This document shows positions 8,193-17,166 of a stretch of 64,000 nucleotides of DNA, in pieces (the stretch's first letter is position 1; every line of letters begins with the position of its first letter). Location: positions 1 to 64,000 of the forward strand of contig JACOMY010000007.1 of the NCBI GenBank assembly GCA_014324045.1. The letters run 5' to 3'. Source of the DNA: Rhodospirillales bacterium. GTDB lineage: Bacteria; Pseudomonadota; Alphaproteobacteria; Kiloniellales; JACOMY01. A program made the position numbers and the translations under genes. Under the pieces are notes generated by a model. That model worked only from the letters and a program-made list of their open reading frames with translations. It ran no database searches and was not told where the DNA came from.

Positions 8193-9851
8193 CTAGTTTC
8201 CCGCGCTCTGCTCGAAGGTCATGCCCTTGGCCGCCCGCTCGTCCAGCAGGTCGGTCAACCAATCGGGATCCATCTCCGGCACCGAGGACAGCAAGAGATC
8301 GGTGTAGGGATCGTGCGGCGGCTTGAAGATGTCGTTCTTCTCACCCTTCTCGACCACCTTGCCTTGCTTCATGACCACCACCTCGTCGGCGATGGCGCGG
8401 ACGGTCGCCAGATCGTGGGTAATGAACATGTAGGCCAGACCGAACTCGCGCTGGAGGCGGTCCAACAGGCGTAAGATGCCCTCCGCCACCAGCTGATCCA
8501 GGGCCGAGGTGACCTCGTCGCAGATGATCATCGAGGGCTCGGCCGCCATGGCACGGGCGATGCAGACGCGCTGTTTCTGACCGCCCGAGAGCTCGCCGGG
8601 CAAGCGGTCGATGAAATCGTCGGGCTCCAATTCGATCTCGTGCAACAGCTCGCGCACCCGCTCGGTCTTTTCCCGGCCGCGCATGCCCAGATAGAAGCTC
8701 AGCGGGCGGCCGATGACGTCGCGAATGCGCTGCTTGGGATTCAGCGCCGTGTCCGGCATCTGATAGATCATCTGGATATGCCGCAGCTGATCGCGCGGCC
8801 GGTCCTTGGTGGCCGGCATCAGCGGCTCGCCGCGATAGAGCACCTCGCCCTGCTTGGGCGGCAGCAGCCCGGTCATGCAGCGCGCCGTCGTCGACTTGCC
8901 CGATCCGCTTTCGCCCACCACGGCAACGGTCTGCTTCTCGTGGATCGCAAAGGATACGTCGTCCAGGACCGGTACTTCGCCATAGGCGGCGGACACATTT
9001 CTGACCTCCATGATCGGCACCATATCGGGCTTGCCGGCGAAGGGTTCCGCCTTCTGGAAGGAGCGCACGGCCCAAAGCGACTTGGTGTAGTCCTTCTTGG
9101 GATCGCTCAGCATGGAGCGGGTATCGGACTCCTCCACCAGATTGCCGTAGCGCAGCACCATGATGCGGTCGGCCATCTGCGCCACCACAGCCAGATCGTG
9201 GGTGATGTAGATGGCGGCCGTCTGGAACTGCTCTACGGCATCGCGGATCGCCGCCAGCACCTCGATCTGGGTGGTCACGTCCAGGGCCGTGGTCGGCTCG
9301 TCGAAGACGATCAACTTGGGCCGGCAGGTCATGGCCATGGCGGTCATGGCCCGCTGCAGCTGACCGCCGGAGACCTGGTGCGGATAGCGGAAGCCGATCT
9401 CGCCGGGATTGGGCAGCTGGATGCGCCGGTAGAGGGCGATGGCGTCGCGCTCGGCCTCCTCGCGGCTCATCGTGTTGTGCTGCAGCGGAACCTCGATGGT
9501 CTGCTCGATCAGCTTGTGGGCAGGGTTGAAGGAGGCCGCGGCCGACTGCGCGACATAGGCGATCTTCGAACCTCGCAGCTGCCGCAGCTGCTCTTGCGGG
9601 CCATCGACCAGTTCTTCGCCCTCGAAGCTCACCGATCCGTCGGAGATCCGGCAGCCGTCGCGGGTAAAGCCCATGGCGGCAAGCCCGATGGTGGACTTGC
9701 CGGCGCCCGATTCGCCGATCAGGCCCAGAACCTCGCCCTTGTGCAGGGTAAGGTCCACGCCATGGACGATCTCGTTCCACTCTTCGCCGCTGCGGCCCTC
9801 GATGCGAAGGTCCTTCACCTCCAGCAGCACGTCTCGATTGCCTGTCGTCAT
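8193..9851 (-). CDS. Peptide-type ABC transporter ATPase with two nucleotide-binding domains
   Basis: A 552-residue fusion of the two ATPases that are usually separate (DppD and DppF). The first domain has Walker A GESGAGKST, signature SGGQLQR and Walker B LIVFDEPTTALD. The second has GESGSGKST, LSGGQKQRVCIARA and MIICDEVTSALD. Each is followed by its switch His (THD). It energises import through the two permeases encoded just upstream, in the dipeptide/oligopeptide/nickel family. It starts 16 bases after the stop of the DppC-like permease. The substrate cannot be deduced because no binding protein gene is adjacent. Confidence 0.92.
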   Translation of the reverse strand: MTTGNRDVLLEVKDLRIEGRSGEEWNEIVHGVDLTLHKGEVLGLIGESGAGKSTIGLAAMGFTRDGCRISDGSVSFEGEELVDGPQEQLRQLRGSKIAYVAQSAAASFNPAHKLIEQTIEVPLQHNTMSREEAERDAIALYRRIQLPNPGEIGFRYPHQVSGGQLQRAMTAMAMTCRPKLIVFDEPTTALDVTTQIEVLAAIRDAVEQFQTAAIYITHDLAVVAQMADRIMVLRYGNLVEESDTRSMLSDPKKDYTKSLWAVRSFQKAEPFAGKPDMVPIMEVRNVSAAYGEVPVLDDVSFAIHEKQTVAVVGESGSGKSTTARCMTGLLPPKQGEVLYRGEPLMPATKDRPRDQLRHIQMIYQMPDTALNPKQRIRDVIGRPLSFYLGMRGREKTERVRELLHEIELEPDDFIDRLPGELSGGQKQRVCIARAMAAEPSMIICDEVTSALDQLVAEGILRLLDRLQREFGLAYMFITHDLATVRAIADEVVVMKQGKVVEKGEKNDIFKPPHDPYTDLLLSSVPEMDPDWLTDLLDERAAKGMTFEQSAGN

Positions 9852-9867
9852 GAGTCTGGCTCTCTTC

Positions 9868-10698
9868 CTAGTCTTTCAGTCCGCTGGAGCGGTGCAGCAT
9901 CCAGTCCACCACGAAATTGACCGCAACGGTCAAAAGCGCGATCGCGGCGGCCGGCAGCAGCGGGGTGATATCGCCGAAGGTGATCAGGGTCGCATTGTCG
10001 CGCACCATCGAGCCCCAGTCCGCGGTCGGCGGCTGGATGCCCAGACCCAGGAAGCTCAAGGCCGCGATGAAGAGGAACACGAAGCAGAAGCGCAAGCCGA
10101 ACTCGGCCACCAGCGGGGCCATGGCGTTGGGCAGGACCTCGTGGCGGATCTGCCACCAGAGGCCCTCGCCGCGCAGCTTCGCTACCTCGACGTAGTCCAT
10201 GACCACGATGTTCATCGCCACCGCGCGCGCCAATCTGTACACGCGCGTCGAATCCAGGACCGCGATCACCAGCACCATGTTGATCAGACTGGTGCCGAAG
10301 ATGGTCAGCAGCAGCAGCGCGAAGATCAGCTGCGGGATCGCCATCAGCACGTCCATGATGCGGCTGAAGACCTGATCCAGGACACCGCCCAGCGAGGCTG
10401 CCAGCAAGCCCAGGACACCGCCCAGGAAGAAGGCCAGCAGGGTGGTGACAATGGCGATCGCCACCGTGTTCTGCGCCCCGTAGAGCAGGCGGGAGAACAT
10501 GTCGCGGCCCAGGTTGTCCGTGCCGAGCAGGAAGTCCCCGCCCCAGGGCTCGTATTCGAAACCCACCGGATCCGTCTCGCCGTAGGGCGCCAACACGCCT
10601 GCGAAGATCGAGACGAAGATGTAGATCGCGATTACGACCATGCCGAACCAGGCGGTAAGGGGCGCCTTCTTCAGCTCTTTCCAGATATTCTGCATCAT
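9868..10698 (-). CDS. DppC-like ABC permease
   Basis: A 276-residue inner-membrane permease. An N-terminal helix (WFGMVVIAIYIFVSIFAGVLAPYG) precedes the region typical of DppC/OppC (LGTDNLGRDMFSRLLYGAQ), then five more helices. The EAA-type coupling loop reads VEVAKLRGEGLWWQIRHEVLPNA. It forms the heterodimeric channel with the DppB-like protein encoded six bases upstream. It belongs to a minus-strand operon: DppB, DppC, fused ATPase. Confidence 0.92.
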   Translation of the reverse strand: MMQNIWKELKKAPLTAWFGMVVIAIYIFVSIFAGVLAPYGETDPVGFEYEPWGGDFLLGTDNLGRDMFSRLLYGAQNTVAIAIVTTLLAFFLGGVLGLLAASLGGVLDQVFSRIMDVLMAIPQLIFALLLLTIFGTSLINMVLVIAVLDSTRVYRLARAVAMNIVVMDYVEVAKLRGEGLWWQIRHEVLPNAMAPLVAEFGLRFCFVFLFIAALSFLGLGIQPPTADWGSMVRDNATLITFGDITPLLPAAAIALLTVAVNFVVDWMLHRSSGLKD

Positions 10699-10704
10699 GG
10701 CGGC

Positions 10705-11661
10705 TTATCTCGGATGCAGCAGCCGCGGGTTGCTGACGATCGACAGCACGTCCGCGGTCAGGTTGAGAAGGATGTAGGTGGCGGCAAAAACCAGGCTACA
10801 GGCCTGCACCACGGTGACGTCGCGCTTGGCCACGGAGTCGACCAGCAGCTGGCCCAGGCCCGGGTAGACGAAGACCACCTCCACCACCACCACGCCGACG
10901 ACGAGGTAGGCGAGGTTCAAGGCCACCACGTTGATGATCGGCGCCAGCGCGTTGGGCACGGCGTGCCGCACGATGATGCGGTTCGGCGGCAGGCCCTTCA
11001 GGCGCGCCATCTCGATGTAGGGCGAGGCCAGGAGGTTGATGATCGCCGCGCGGGTCATCCGCATCATATGCGCCGTCACCACTGCGGTCAGCGTGAAGGC
11101 CGGCAGCAGGGTCCGGAAGATCTGTTCGAAGAAGCTGGTATCCGTACCGATGTTGGAGATTGAGGGGAACCAGCCGGCTTGGACCGAAAGGAACAGGATC
11201 AGGATGTAGGCGACGAAGAATTCCGGGAAGGAGATCGCGGAGAGCGTGAAGACGTTCACGCCGCGATCGAAGAGGGAGTTGCGGTAGAGCGCGGCCATGA
11301 TTCCCAGGGTCAGGGCCAGCGGTACCGAAATCGCGGCGGCCAGACCGGCCAGGAACAGGGTGCTGCCGAGCCGGGTGCCGATCAGATTGGAAATCTCGCG
11401 CCCGCTGGCCAGGGATTGGCCCAAATCGCCGGTCATGGTATCGCCCAGCCAGGCCAGATAGCGCTCGTGCCAGGGCAGGTCCAGACCCAGCTGCTTGCGC
11501 ATGGCTGCCACCGCCTCCGGCGTCGCCGATTGTCCCAGAATCTCCTGTGCCAGATCGCCGGGGAGCATCTCCACGGCGCCCGATATGATAAGGGAGACCA
11601 CGAACAGCGTCAGGAGCCCAAGCCCTAGGCGCTGCAACGTCATTTTCAATATGGGATGCAT
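10705..11661 (-). CDS. DppB-like ABC permease
   Basis: A 318-residue inner-membrane permease of the DppB/OppB type: first helix LGLGLLTLFVVSLIISGAVE, then the periplasmic LPGDLAQEILGQSATPE block, and the coupling loop IEMARLKGLPPNRIIVRHAVPNA. It is the first gene of the visible three-gene transporter operon. Upstream lies 355 bases of intergenic DNA and then the unrelated D-glutamate-cyclase-type genes, so the periplasmic binding protein of this system must be encoded elsewhere or has been lost. Confidence 0.92.
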   Translation of the reverse strand: MHPILKMTLQRLGLGLLTLFVVSLIISGAVEMLPGDLAQEILGQSATPEAVAAMRKQLGLDLPWHERYLAWLGDTMTGDLGQSLASGREISNLIGTRLGSTLFLAGLAAAISVPLALTLGIMAALYRNSLFDRGVNVFTLSAISFPEFFVAYILILFLSVQAGWFPSISNIGTDTSFFEQIFRTLLPAFTLTAVVTAHMMRMTRAAIINLLASPYIEMARLKGLPPNRIIVRHAVPNALAPIINVVALNLAYLVVGVVVVEVVFVYPGLGQLLVDSVAKRDVTVVQACSLVFAATYILLNLTADVLSIVSNPRLLHPR

Positions 11662-12016
11662 TCCTTACGCCGCAGCCGCCCCCTTCCGGTTGATGCTGTC
11701 CGCCGGTAGCCACCCGCCGGCGAAGTGTCATGCATCGGCCGCAGACGACCCATGCACGCGAAGCTTAAGCATGTGCCGCAGCTAGTGGCAAGGCGCAAAT
11801 GTCTTTGTGGCGTATATGAGCAAGAATCAGGTCTCTATAACACAATTTTGCTTGTCGATTCCATGCCGCCGCACCGCACCGCCTAACCCCCTTCGGCACA
11901 GCTAGGCACAGGTAGGAACAGCTAGGCACAGTTCAAAATGGACAAAAACAAGACTGACCCAACCGCTTTTTCAGATCGATATGCTTACAAAAAATACCTC
12001 GAATAAAGCCGTCCCG
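11662..12016. other. Intergenic boundary with short direct repeats
   Basis: This 355-base gap marks the change from the GC-rich peptide transporter operon to the less GC-rich TRAP/D-glutamate island, and becomes visibly AT-rich toward 11930-12016. It holds a 14-bp direct repeat (ACAGCTAGGCACAG at 11898-11911 and 11918-11931, 20-bp spacing). It should contain the DppB promoter; I see no convincing gene. It is a candidate left border of the island. Confidence 0.5.
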
Positions 12017-12799
12017 TTAAAAAAGTCCAAGCCTAGGCTGCCAATCTGCAGAAACGTCACAAATCAGCATTTTTCCAGGCGCATGTGTTATCGCAAAGTT
12101 AGCCTGGCTGTTACGAATAACATTTTGCGGTGTCACCCCACAAGCCCAGAAGACCGGAACTTCGTTTTCCAGAATCTTGCTCGGTTCACCGTAGTCAGCG
12201 CGTTTCAAGTCTGAAATACCGATCTTCTCAGGCGCGCCAACATGAATCGGTGCTCCATGACACAGAGGAAATTCAGAGCAAATACGGATAACTTCATCGA
12301 TCTGTTCTGCTCGTATCGGACGCATGGAAACTACCATGTTCCCGGAAAACTCGCCAACAGGCATCAACTCAATCGAACTGTCATACATGGCTACATTCCG
12401 GCCAGTCGCTATGTGGCGCAATGGGATGCCAGCCTTCTGCAAAGCATCTTCGAACCCGAAAGAACACCCCAGGACAAAGGCAACCAGACCGCCGTGCCAC
12501 AACTCGCTGATATCCCCCCGTTCTTCTACAACCTGGCCCGCCTTCCAAACGAGGTAGCCGGGCAAATCGTATCGCAAATCAATCTCATCGCCCAAATCTG
12601 GCAGCCGGGGATCTCCGAACTCAGATCTGGCCAGCAGCGGACATGGCCGGGGGTTCGCCATGCAGAACTCGGTGAAATCTTGCGCCTGATCTTTCGGAAG
12701 AATCACCAAATTGGCTTGCAAAGCCCCCGGTGCGAGACCTGCCGTCGGGCCCTTATGGCGACCCGAACGAATAGTGGCGCGTACCTCCTGCGGCGTCAT
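12017..12799 (-). CDS. DUF1445 protein, D-glutamate cyclase N-half homologue
   Basis: A 260-residue member of the DUF1445 (YcsI/putative hydro-lyase) family. Typical segments are VRATIRSGRHKGPTAGLAPG at the N-terminus, DLRYDLPGYLVWKAG, the central LGCSFGFEDAL, and FWACGVTPQNVI near the C-terminus. In mammals this domain is fused to DUF4392 in DGLUCY, which converts D-glutamate to 5-oxo-D-proline. Here the DUF4392 domain is encoded by the gene immediately upstream, overlapping by four bases (ATGA), so the pair probably forms the same activity from two chains. The genes are the last two of a TRAP transporter operon. The reaction is inferred from the fused homologue. Confidence 0.85.
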   Translation of the reverse strand: MTPQEVRATIRSGRHKGPTAGLAPGALQANLVILPKDQAQDFTEFCMANPRPCPLLARSEFGDPRLPDLGDEIDLRYDLPGYLVWKAGQVVEERGDISELWHGGLVAFVLGCSFGFEDALQKAGIPLRHIATGRNVAMYDSSIELMPVGEFSGNMVVSMRPIRAEQIDEVIRICSEFPLCHGAPIHVGAPEKIGISDLKRADYGEPSKILENEVPVFWACGVTPQNVIRNSQANFAITHAPGKMLICDVSADWQPRLGLF

Positions 12800-13809
12800 G
12801 GCAAATGGGGCGCGATAATGCTGCGCGCCATTTCCGCGACGGCGATATGCGTAGATTTCGGCAGGCCGTCGACATGAGGGTCGATGATGCCATGGGCTGA
12901 ATTGATTAGGCCTTCGGCTGTCATAACCTCCAGAAGTCTGTCTTCGGCCTCCGGACTATGCAATAGCCGCTTATCCCCTGTCACCGCCGCCATCGCCGCT
13001 GCTATGGCCGTACACCCCCAGTTTGAGACGCCTGCCACAACGAGATGGCTGGTGCACGAAACCGCCCCGATTCCGCCACCGCAGGGACAATCGCCCGGCG
13101 CGCCAAACGGAATCGAGCGGGCCACCGCCTCAGCCACATTGCCCATCCCGATTTCATTGCCGCCGTCCCCCACAGCCAAGGTGGGGATGCCACGTACCAA
13201 TGCTGCGTCGAACACCATGTCGATGCGGGCCCGCTCCATTCCGTAATCGCGCCCTCGCATATTGTAGTAGATTCCCTTTTCATTTCTTCCGGCGCGCTCG
13301 GTCGAAAACAAAAGCTCCGGCTTAATGTCGTCCAGAATGGCTTCAGCGGCTTCCGAACCCTCTTCATCCGTCAGGGGAAAAGGCTCCAGAGCAACGCAGG
13401 CCATCGAACCGTCTTCGGCAGCCCGGCGGGCAGCGGGCCGATCTACCACCGACAAACCGGCTGCTTCCAAGACCCGCGACATGGCTGGGATCAGTGCCTC
13501 TTCGATTAAAACCACAATCATGGCACGGCGGGCCAAGACAAGGGCACGGATCACAGCCGCTGCCCCGGACGGTCCGTCATTTTCTCCGATTGCACCCGAG
13601 ATCCAGGCCCGGGATACCGATCCGGTTGTTGCGATAACTCTACCGCCCTGCGGCACATCCAAAAGCATCTGCGCCGCTTTTCCGGTCAGCGCTTCTGTGG
13701 ATTGGGCCCGGGCTGCCGTGTAAAGCGGCTCGATCCCACGATTACCCACATCCAGGGCGATAAGCCTGTCGAGTCGATCGAGGGTTGCGAACAGATCTGC
13801 AGGCATCAT
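12796..13809 (-). CDS. DUF4392 protein, D-glutamate cyclase C-half homologue
   Basis: A 337-residue DUF4392 (glutamate cyclase domain) protein. Family segments include IATTGSVSRAWISGAIGEND near residue 60, the acidic-glycine motif LAVGDGGNEIGMGNVAEA, and SNWGCTAIAAAMAAVTGD. Its stop overlaps the start of the DUF1445 gene. Together they reproduce the domain set of mammalian DGLUCY as separate polypeptides. With the TRAP transporter and a hydroxyacid-dehydrogenase-like gene in the same direction, a pathway for D-glutamate, 5-oxoproline or a related compound is plausible. The upstream 1.1 kb is decayed DNA, so the gene's promoter may have been rearranged. Confidence 0.85.
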   Translation of the reverse strand: MMPADLFATLDRLDRLIALDVGNRGIEPLYTAARAQSTEALTGKAAQMLLDVPQGGRVIATTGSVSRAWISGAIGENDGPSGAAAVIRALVLARRAMIVVLIEEALIPAMSRVLEAAGLSVVDRPAARRAAEDGSMACVALEPFPLTDEEGSEAAEAILDDIKPELLFSTERAGRNEKGIYYNMRGRDYGMERARIDMVFDAALVRGIPTLAVGDGGNEIGMGNVAEAVARSIPFGAPGDCPCGGGIGAVSCTSHLVVAGVSNWGCTAIAAAMAAVTGDKRLLHSPEAEDRLLEVMTAEGLINSAHGIIDPHVDGLPKSTHIAVAEMARSIIAPHLP

Positions 13810-14606
13810 GCGTCTCCGAACGAGGTGGCGGCGATCCGGGTAGGATCGTCCAGCTGCGCAGCGGCCGTGGCAACGGCATCGTCAGGCCTATCGCACAATG
13901 CAACGTCTCCGCCAACACGATCCACTGCCCCCGCCACAGGTTTTAGAGGGAATGACACATGCCCCCAAGCGCATCACGGGCCTTCGCAGTCGGAACCCCG
14001 CCGCGCTCCGGCATCGGCATTCCAACCGGGGCAGAGGCTTCGGCAGGGACCGAACCGCAGCTGTCTCCCGGCTTGACGCAAAACACCTGCACGAAGGTCT
14101 TCCCCATCGATCGTCGGGCACAGATCCGGCGGTTCGATAACCTTCGCTCCCAGTTTTCAGCCCCAGTTTTCAGCCCCAGTTTTCAGCCAAAGCATCGGAA
14201 ATTTTCTCACCGTCCCTGACTTCGGTGCGCAGATTCTCCGGATCGAATTTCTTTGAGGCTGCACAATACACCCGCGCGCGGCCCGGACAGCCCCGCCTTG
14301 TTAGAGCATTGGTGATGGCAAAATTCGCGCCCGATGTCAGGCTTTTGGCTCCCGCATACAGAATGGGCCGTGAGGCCTGCGCCACACGTTTCATCCAGGA
14401 AGACGGGGCAACCAGCCGCTTTGGCCGCCGTAATGCCAGCCCTTGTCCCGTTGACTGCCGCCGCAGTCTCACCGCGGCCGAAATGTGCAATCGCCGCTGG
14501 TGTCAGGCGTGGCGAAAATACCCCGGGCCGGCGCATTCCTCGTACCGAACCTCCAGATCTTCGGGCTGCAATGGGAAAGACCGGGGATTGCCGAAACAAT
14601 CCTGGC
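13810..14606. other. Decayed gap upstream of the DUF4392 gene
   Basis: No intact gene is visible. Minus-strand frames carry protein-like pieces (for example PLQPEDLEVRYEECAGPG near 14550, and several short pieces at 14200-14500), but none spans more than a few dozen codons and I could not assign a family. It probably holds remnants of one or two genes that once stood between the aldehyde dehydrogenase and the DUF4392 gene. A 13-bp triplicate repeat lies inside. Confidence 0.5.
14149..14186. repeat. Three tandem copies of a 13-bp unit
   Basis: The unit CCCCAGTTTTCAG occurs as 14149-14160 (lacking its first C), 14161-14173 and 14174-14186. It lies in the decayed gap. Perfect short tandem repeats like this arise by slippage and are usually variable between strains. 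Confidence 0.9.
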
Positions 14607-14886
14607 TCAGAGCGCAATCGTCACGCATTTGCGCAAACTATAGGCTGCAAGCGCCCCTTCGATGGAATATTCACTGCCCATGCCCGATCGTTCGATAGCG
14701 ATTACCCAACTTGGTGAGTATCGCACTGCGTTCGGACGTGGGACAGGCCAGCCGGGATTCTTGCGCCGCCCGTGCTGCTTTTACCGCTGTATCGGCCCCG
14801 GTGGCGCCACTGCGCCCCGCAGGGCAAATCGTTTCACGGCGCGAGGGGTTCGATTGCCGGATCCGCAGCGGGTCGAACCCAGGCAC
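14607..14886 (-). pseudogene. Aldehyde dehydrogenase remnant with large internal deletion
   Basis: The upstream part encodes an aldehyde dehydrogenase N-terminus (FDPLRIRQSNPS, then AVKAARAAQES and SERSAILTKLGN). Directly after it, in a different frame, comes a typical aldehyde dehydrogenase C-terminus (SGMGSEYSIEGALAAYSLRK) and a stop at 14607. Roughly the central 400 residues, including the catalytic Cys and NAD site, are missing, and the junction is out of frame. It lies 70 bases downstream of the hydroxyisobutyrate-dehydrogenase-like gene, where a semialdehyde dehydrogenase partner would be expected. Confidence 0.7.
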
Positions 14887-14956
14887 CGTCTAACGAAACT
14901 ATATGCCAAATCGTCGGCGGATAGTCTTCTAGTCTATAAGGGCCGTTGGTTTCCCT

Positions 14957-15838
14957 TTAAGGCCTTTCTGTTTGCTCGCGCAAAGAGGTGTAGATTGCCG
15001 AGAAGTCGAGATGGCCGCCGCCTGCATCCGAAAACTCGGTGAACCGGTCTGCTGCCTGGGTTCCAAAGGGCGTTGACTGTCCGGACGCTTTCGCGGCAGC
15101 TTTTGCCAAGCGCAGATCTTTGGCCATTAGAGAAGCTGCAAAACCCGGGGCGTAGTTATTTGAGGCAGGCGTTGCAGGCGCGACACCCGGGATCGGGCAA
15201 CGATTTTCCAGCGCCCAACTTTGTGCCGCTGCGCCGGAACAAAGCTGGAAAAACTGGGTAAGATCCAGACCCAGACTGTCCGCAAGCGCAAAGCCCTCCA
15301 TTACTCCTAGTGCAGTAATGCCCACAATCATGTTGTGACACACCTTTGCGGCTTGACCGCTCCCGGACGGTCCGAAATAGCTTCGTTTTGCGCCCATATC
15401 GTCCAGCAATGTCCCGGCCCGCGCATAGGCTTCCGGGCTTCCCCCGACCATCAGCGACAACGTCCCTTGTCCGGCAGCTTCGGGTCCTCCGGACACGGGG
15501 GCATCCAACATGTCCAAACCCCGCTCGGCCGCGCGCGCGGCCAAATCCTCGGTCGTTTCGATGTCAATGGTTGAACAGTCGATAAGAAGCGAATGCGCCG
15601 GAGCCCCGGGAAGCACAATCTTTTCGTATACGGATTGTACATCTTTCCCCTCAGGAAGCATGGTGATAATCGCCTCGGCGCCCTCCAAAGCCTCCGCCGA
15701 TGGAGCAATTGCACCTGGTATCTGAGAGAGCGCGCGCGCGCTCAGATCCATTGCCACAACATTATAGCTCTTGGCGATCAGGTTATTGGCCATAGGTCTT
15801 CCCATGACCCCCAAGCCAACGATTGCTACTTTTTTCAT
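14957..15838 (-). CDS. 3-hydroxyisobutyrate dehydrogenase-family enzyme
   Basis: A 293-residue NAD(P)-dependent beta-hydroxyacid dehydrogenase. The Rossmann start VAIVGLGVMGRPMANNL, the substrate motif DAPVSGGPEAAGQGTLSLMV, and the catalytic-lysine segment GSGQAAKVCHNMIVG are all present. I start it at the ATG at 15838, which has GGAGGAG just upstream; the frame is open 14 codons further. It follows the TRAP large permease by 14 bases and belongs to that operon. The substrate is probably a 3-hydroxyacid or tartronate-type compound imported by the transporter; valine breakdown (MmsB) is an alternative. Confidence 0.85.
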   Translation of the reverse strand: MKKVAIVGLGVMGRPMANNLIAKSYNVVAMDLSARALSQIPGAIAPSAEALEGAEAIITMLPEGKDVQSVYEKIVLPGAPAHSLLIDCSTIDIETTEDLAARAAERGLDMLDAPVSGGPEAAGQGTLSLMVGGSPEAYARAGTLLDDMGAKRSYFGPSGSGQAAKVCHNMIVGITALGVMEGFALADSLGLDLTQFFQLCSGAAAQSWALENRCPIPGVAPATPASNNYAPGFAASLMAKDLRLAKAAAKASGQSTPFGTQAADRFTEFSDAGGGHLDFSAIYTSLREQTERP

Positions 15839-15852
15839 TTCTCCTCCAACCT

Positions 15853-17139
15853 CTAATCTACAAGCAAATTCGGCAACCACGTCGCCAGATCCGGGAAAAC
15901 CGCAAGAAGGACGATCATCGCGGCCATTACGGCTACAAAAGGCAGCGCTCCCATCATCACATCTTGCATCGGTCCCTGACCGCGAACCCCCTGCACAACG
16001 TAAAGATTCAATCCGATGGGCGGCGTAATCAGCGCCGTTTCGATCAGGATCATCATCAAAACGCCGTACCAGATCGGATCGAACCCCAGCGAAAACATCA
16101 ATGGCGCGACGATCGGGATCGTCGTGATCATCATGGATAGCGTTTCCATAAAACAGCCCAGAACGATGTAGAAGACCACAACGGCAAGCAGCATCTGGAT
16201 TGGCGACAGACCGAGATCTGTCACGAATTCGTTCAGTCTGTTCGTAAGGCCGATCCCGGCAAGGATCGAATTCAGGAAATAGGCCGCGATAATGATCATC
16301 ATGATCATTGCGGTGGTCACGACTGTCCCTTCAACCGCTTCCGTGAGCATCCGCCAGTTCAGCCGCTTGCGGCTGGCCGCGATCGTCAAGGCGCCCATGA
16401 CACCCAGAGCCGCGGCTTCCGTTGGCGTGGCAATACCCCCATAGATCGACCCAATGACGAGCACGAAAATCGCTATTGGAGGCACTATGCCCAATGTGCC
16501 GGACAACCGCTCGGCCCAAGCATAGTTTACCCGCCTACCCGCCACCGCGGGATTGAGCAGACTGATCGCTACGATGGCGATCATGAATAGAACCGCCAAC
16601 ACAAGCCCTGGGATGATCCCTGCCAGGTACAACTGCGGCACTGAAGAGTTTGTCAGAATGCCATAGATAATCATGTTCACGGAGGGTGGGATCAGGATGC
16701 CCAGCGTACCGCCGGCAGCCAGCGTTCCCAGAAAAAGGCGCGGTCCGTAACCATGGCGCTCGATCTGAGGAAGCGCGACCGTCCCGATGGTTGCCGCAGT
16801 GGCAACCGACGAACCGGATGTCGCGGCGAAAAGAGCGCTGGCCCCGACGTTCGCATGCATCACACCGCCGGGCAGCCAGCCCAACCATTTTGCCAGCGCA
16901 TCGTACATCGCATCGGCAATGCCGGAGCGCAGCATAATCTCCCCCAGCAGCACAAAAAGCGGGATCGCCATGAGCAAAAAGCCCGATGAATTCGTCCAGG
17001 CAATTTCACCGGCGATCTGATAAAGCGGCAAAAAGCCGTAGGTTCGGTCAAGGATGACCCCCAAAACGCCAATCGCCGCGGCGATTGGAAGACTGAGAGC
17101 GATTAGAAGAAGGAGAAGGAACAATGCAGTGAGTAGCAT
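15853..17139 (-). CDS. dctM: TRAP transporter large permease (DctM)
   Basis: A 428-residue polytopic inner-membrane protein of the DctM family, the sodium-driven transport subunit. Characteristic blocks are LLFLLLLLIALSLPIAAAIGV at the N-terminus, FLLMAIPLFVLLGEIM, FAATSGSSVATAATIGTVALP and GTLGILIPPSVNMIIYGI. It acts with the small permease encoded 27 bases upstream and the periplasmic DctP protein. The operon continues into metabolic genes, as is common for TRAP systems. Confidence 0.94.
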   Translation of the reverse strand: MLLTALFLLLLLIALSLPIAAAIGVLGVILDRTYGFLPLYQIAGEIAWTNSSGFLLMAIPLFVLLGEIMLRSGIADAMYDALAKWLGWLPGGVMHANVGASALFAATSGSSVATAATIGTVALPQIERHGYGPRLFLGTLAAGGTLGILIPPSVNMIIYGILTNSSVPQLYLAGIIPGLVLAVLFMIAIVAISLLNPAVAGRRVNYAWAERLSGTLGIVPPIAIFVLVIGSIYGGIATPTEAAALGVMGALTIAASRKRLNWRMLTEAVEGTVVTTAMIMMIIIAAYFLNSILAGIGLTNRLNEFVTDLGLSPIQMLLAVVVFYIVLGCFMETLSMMITTIPIVAPLMFSLGFDPIWYGVLMMILIETALITPPIGLNLYVVQGVRGQGPMQDVMMGALPFVAVMAAMIVLLAVFPDLATWLPNLLVD

Positions 17140-17166
17140 TTATCGGCGCGCCTCTGTATCGGCAAT

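Noticed and set aside
9673..11163. 496-codon plus-strand frame antisense to the peptide transporter
   Set aside because: Composition of a shadow frame (His, Gln, Asp runs); the minus-strand permeases and ATPase are clear.
14170..14617. Overlapping frames in the gap before the DUF4392 gene as a new gene
   Set aside because: Protein-like pieces switch frames and end quickly; no single frame is long or recognisable, so I treat them as remnants.
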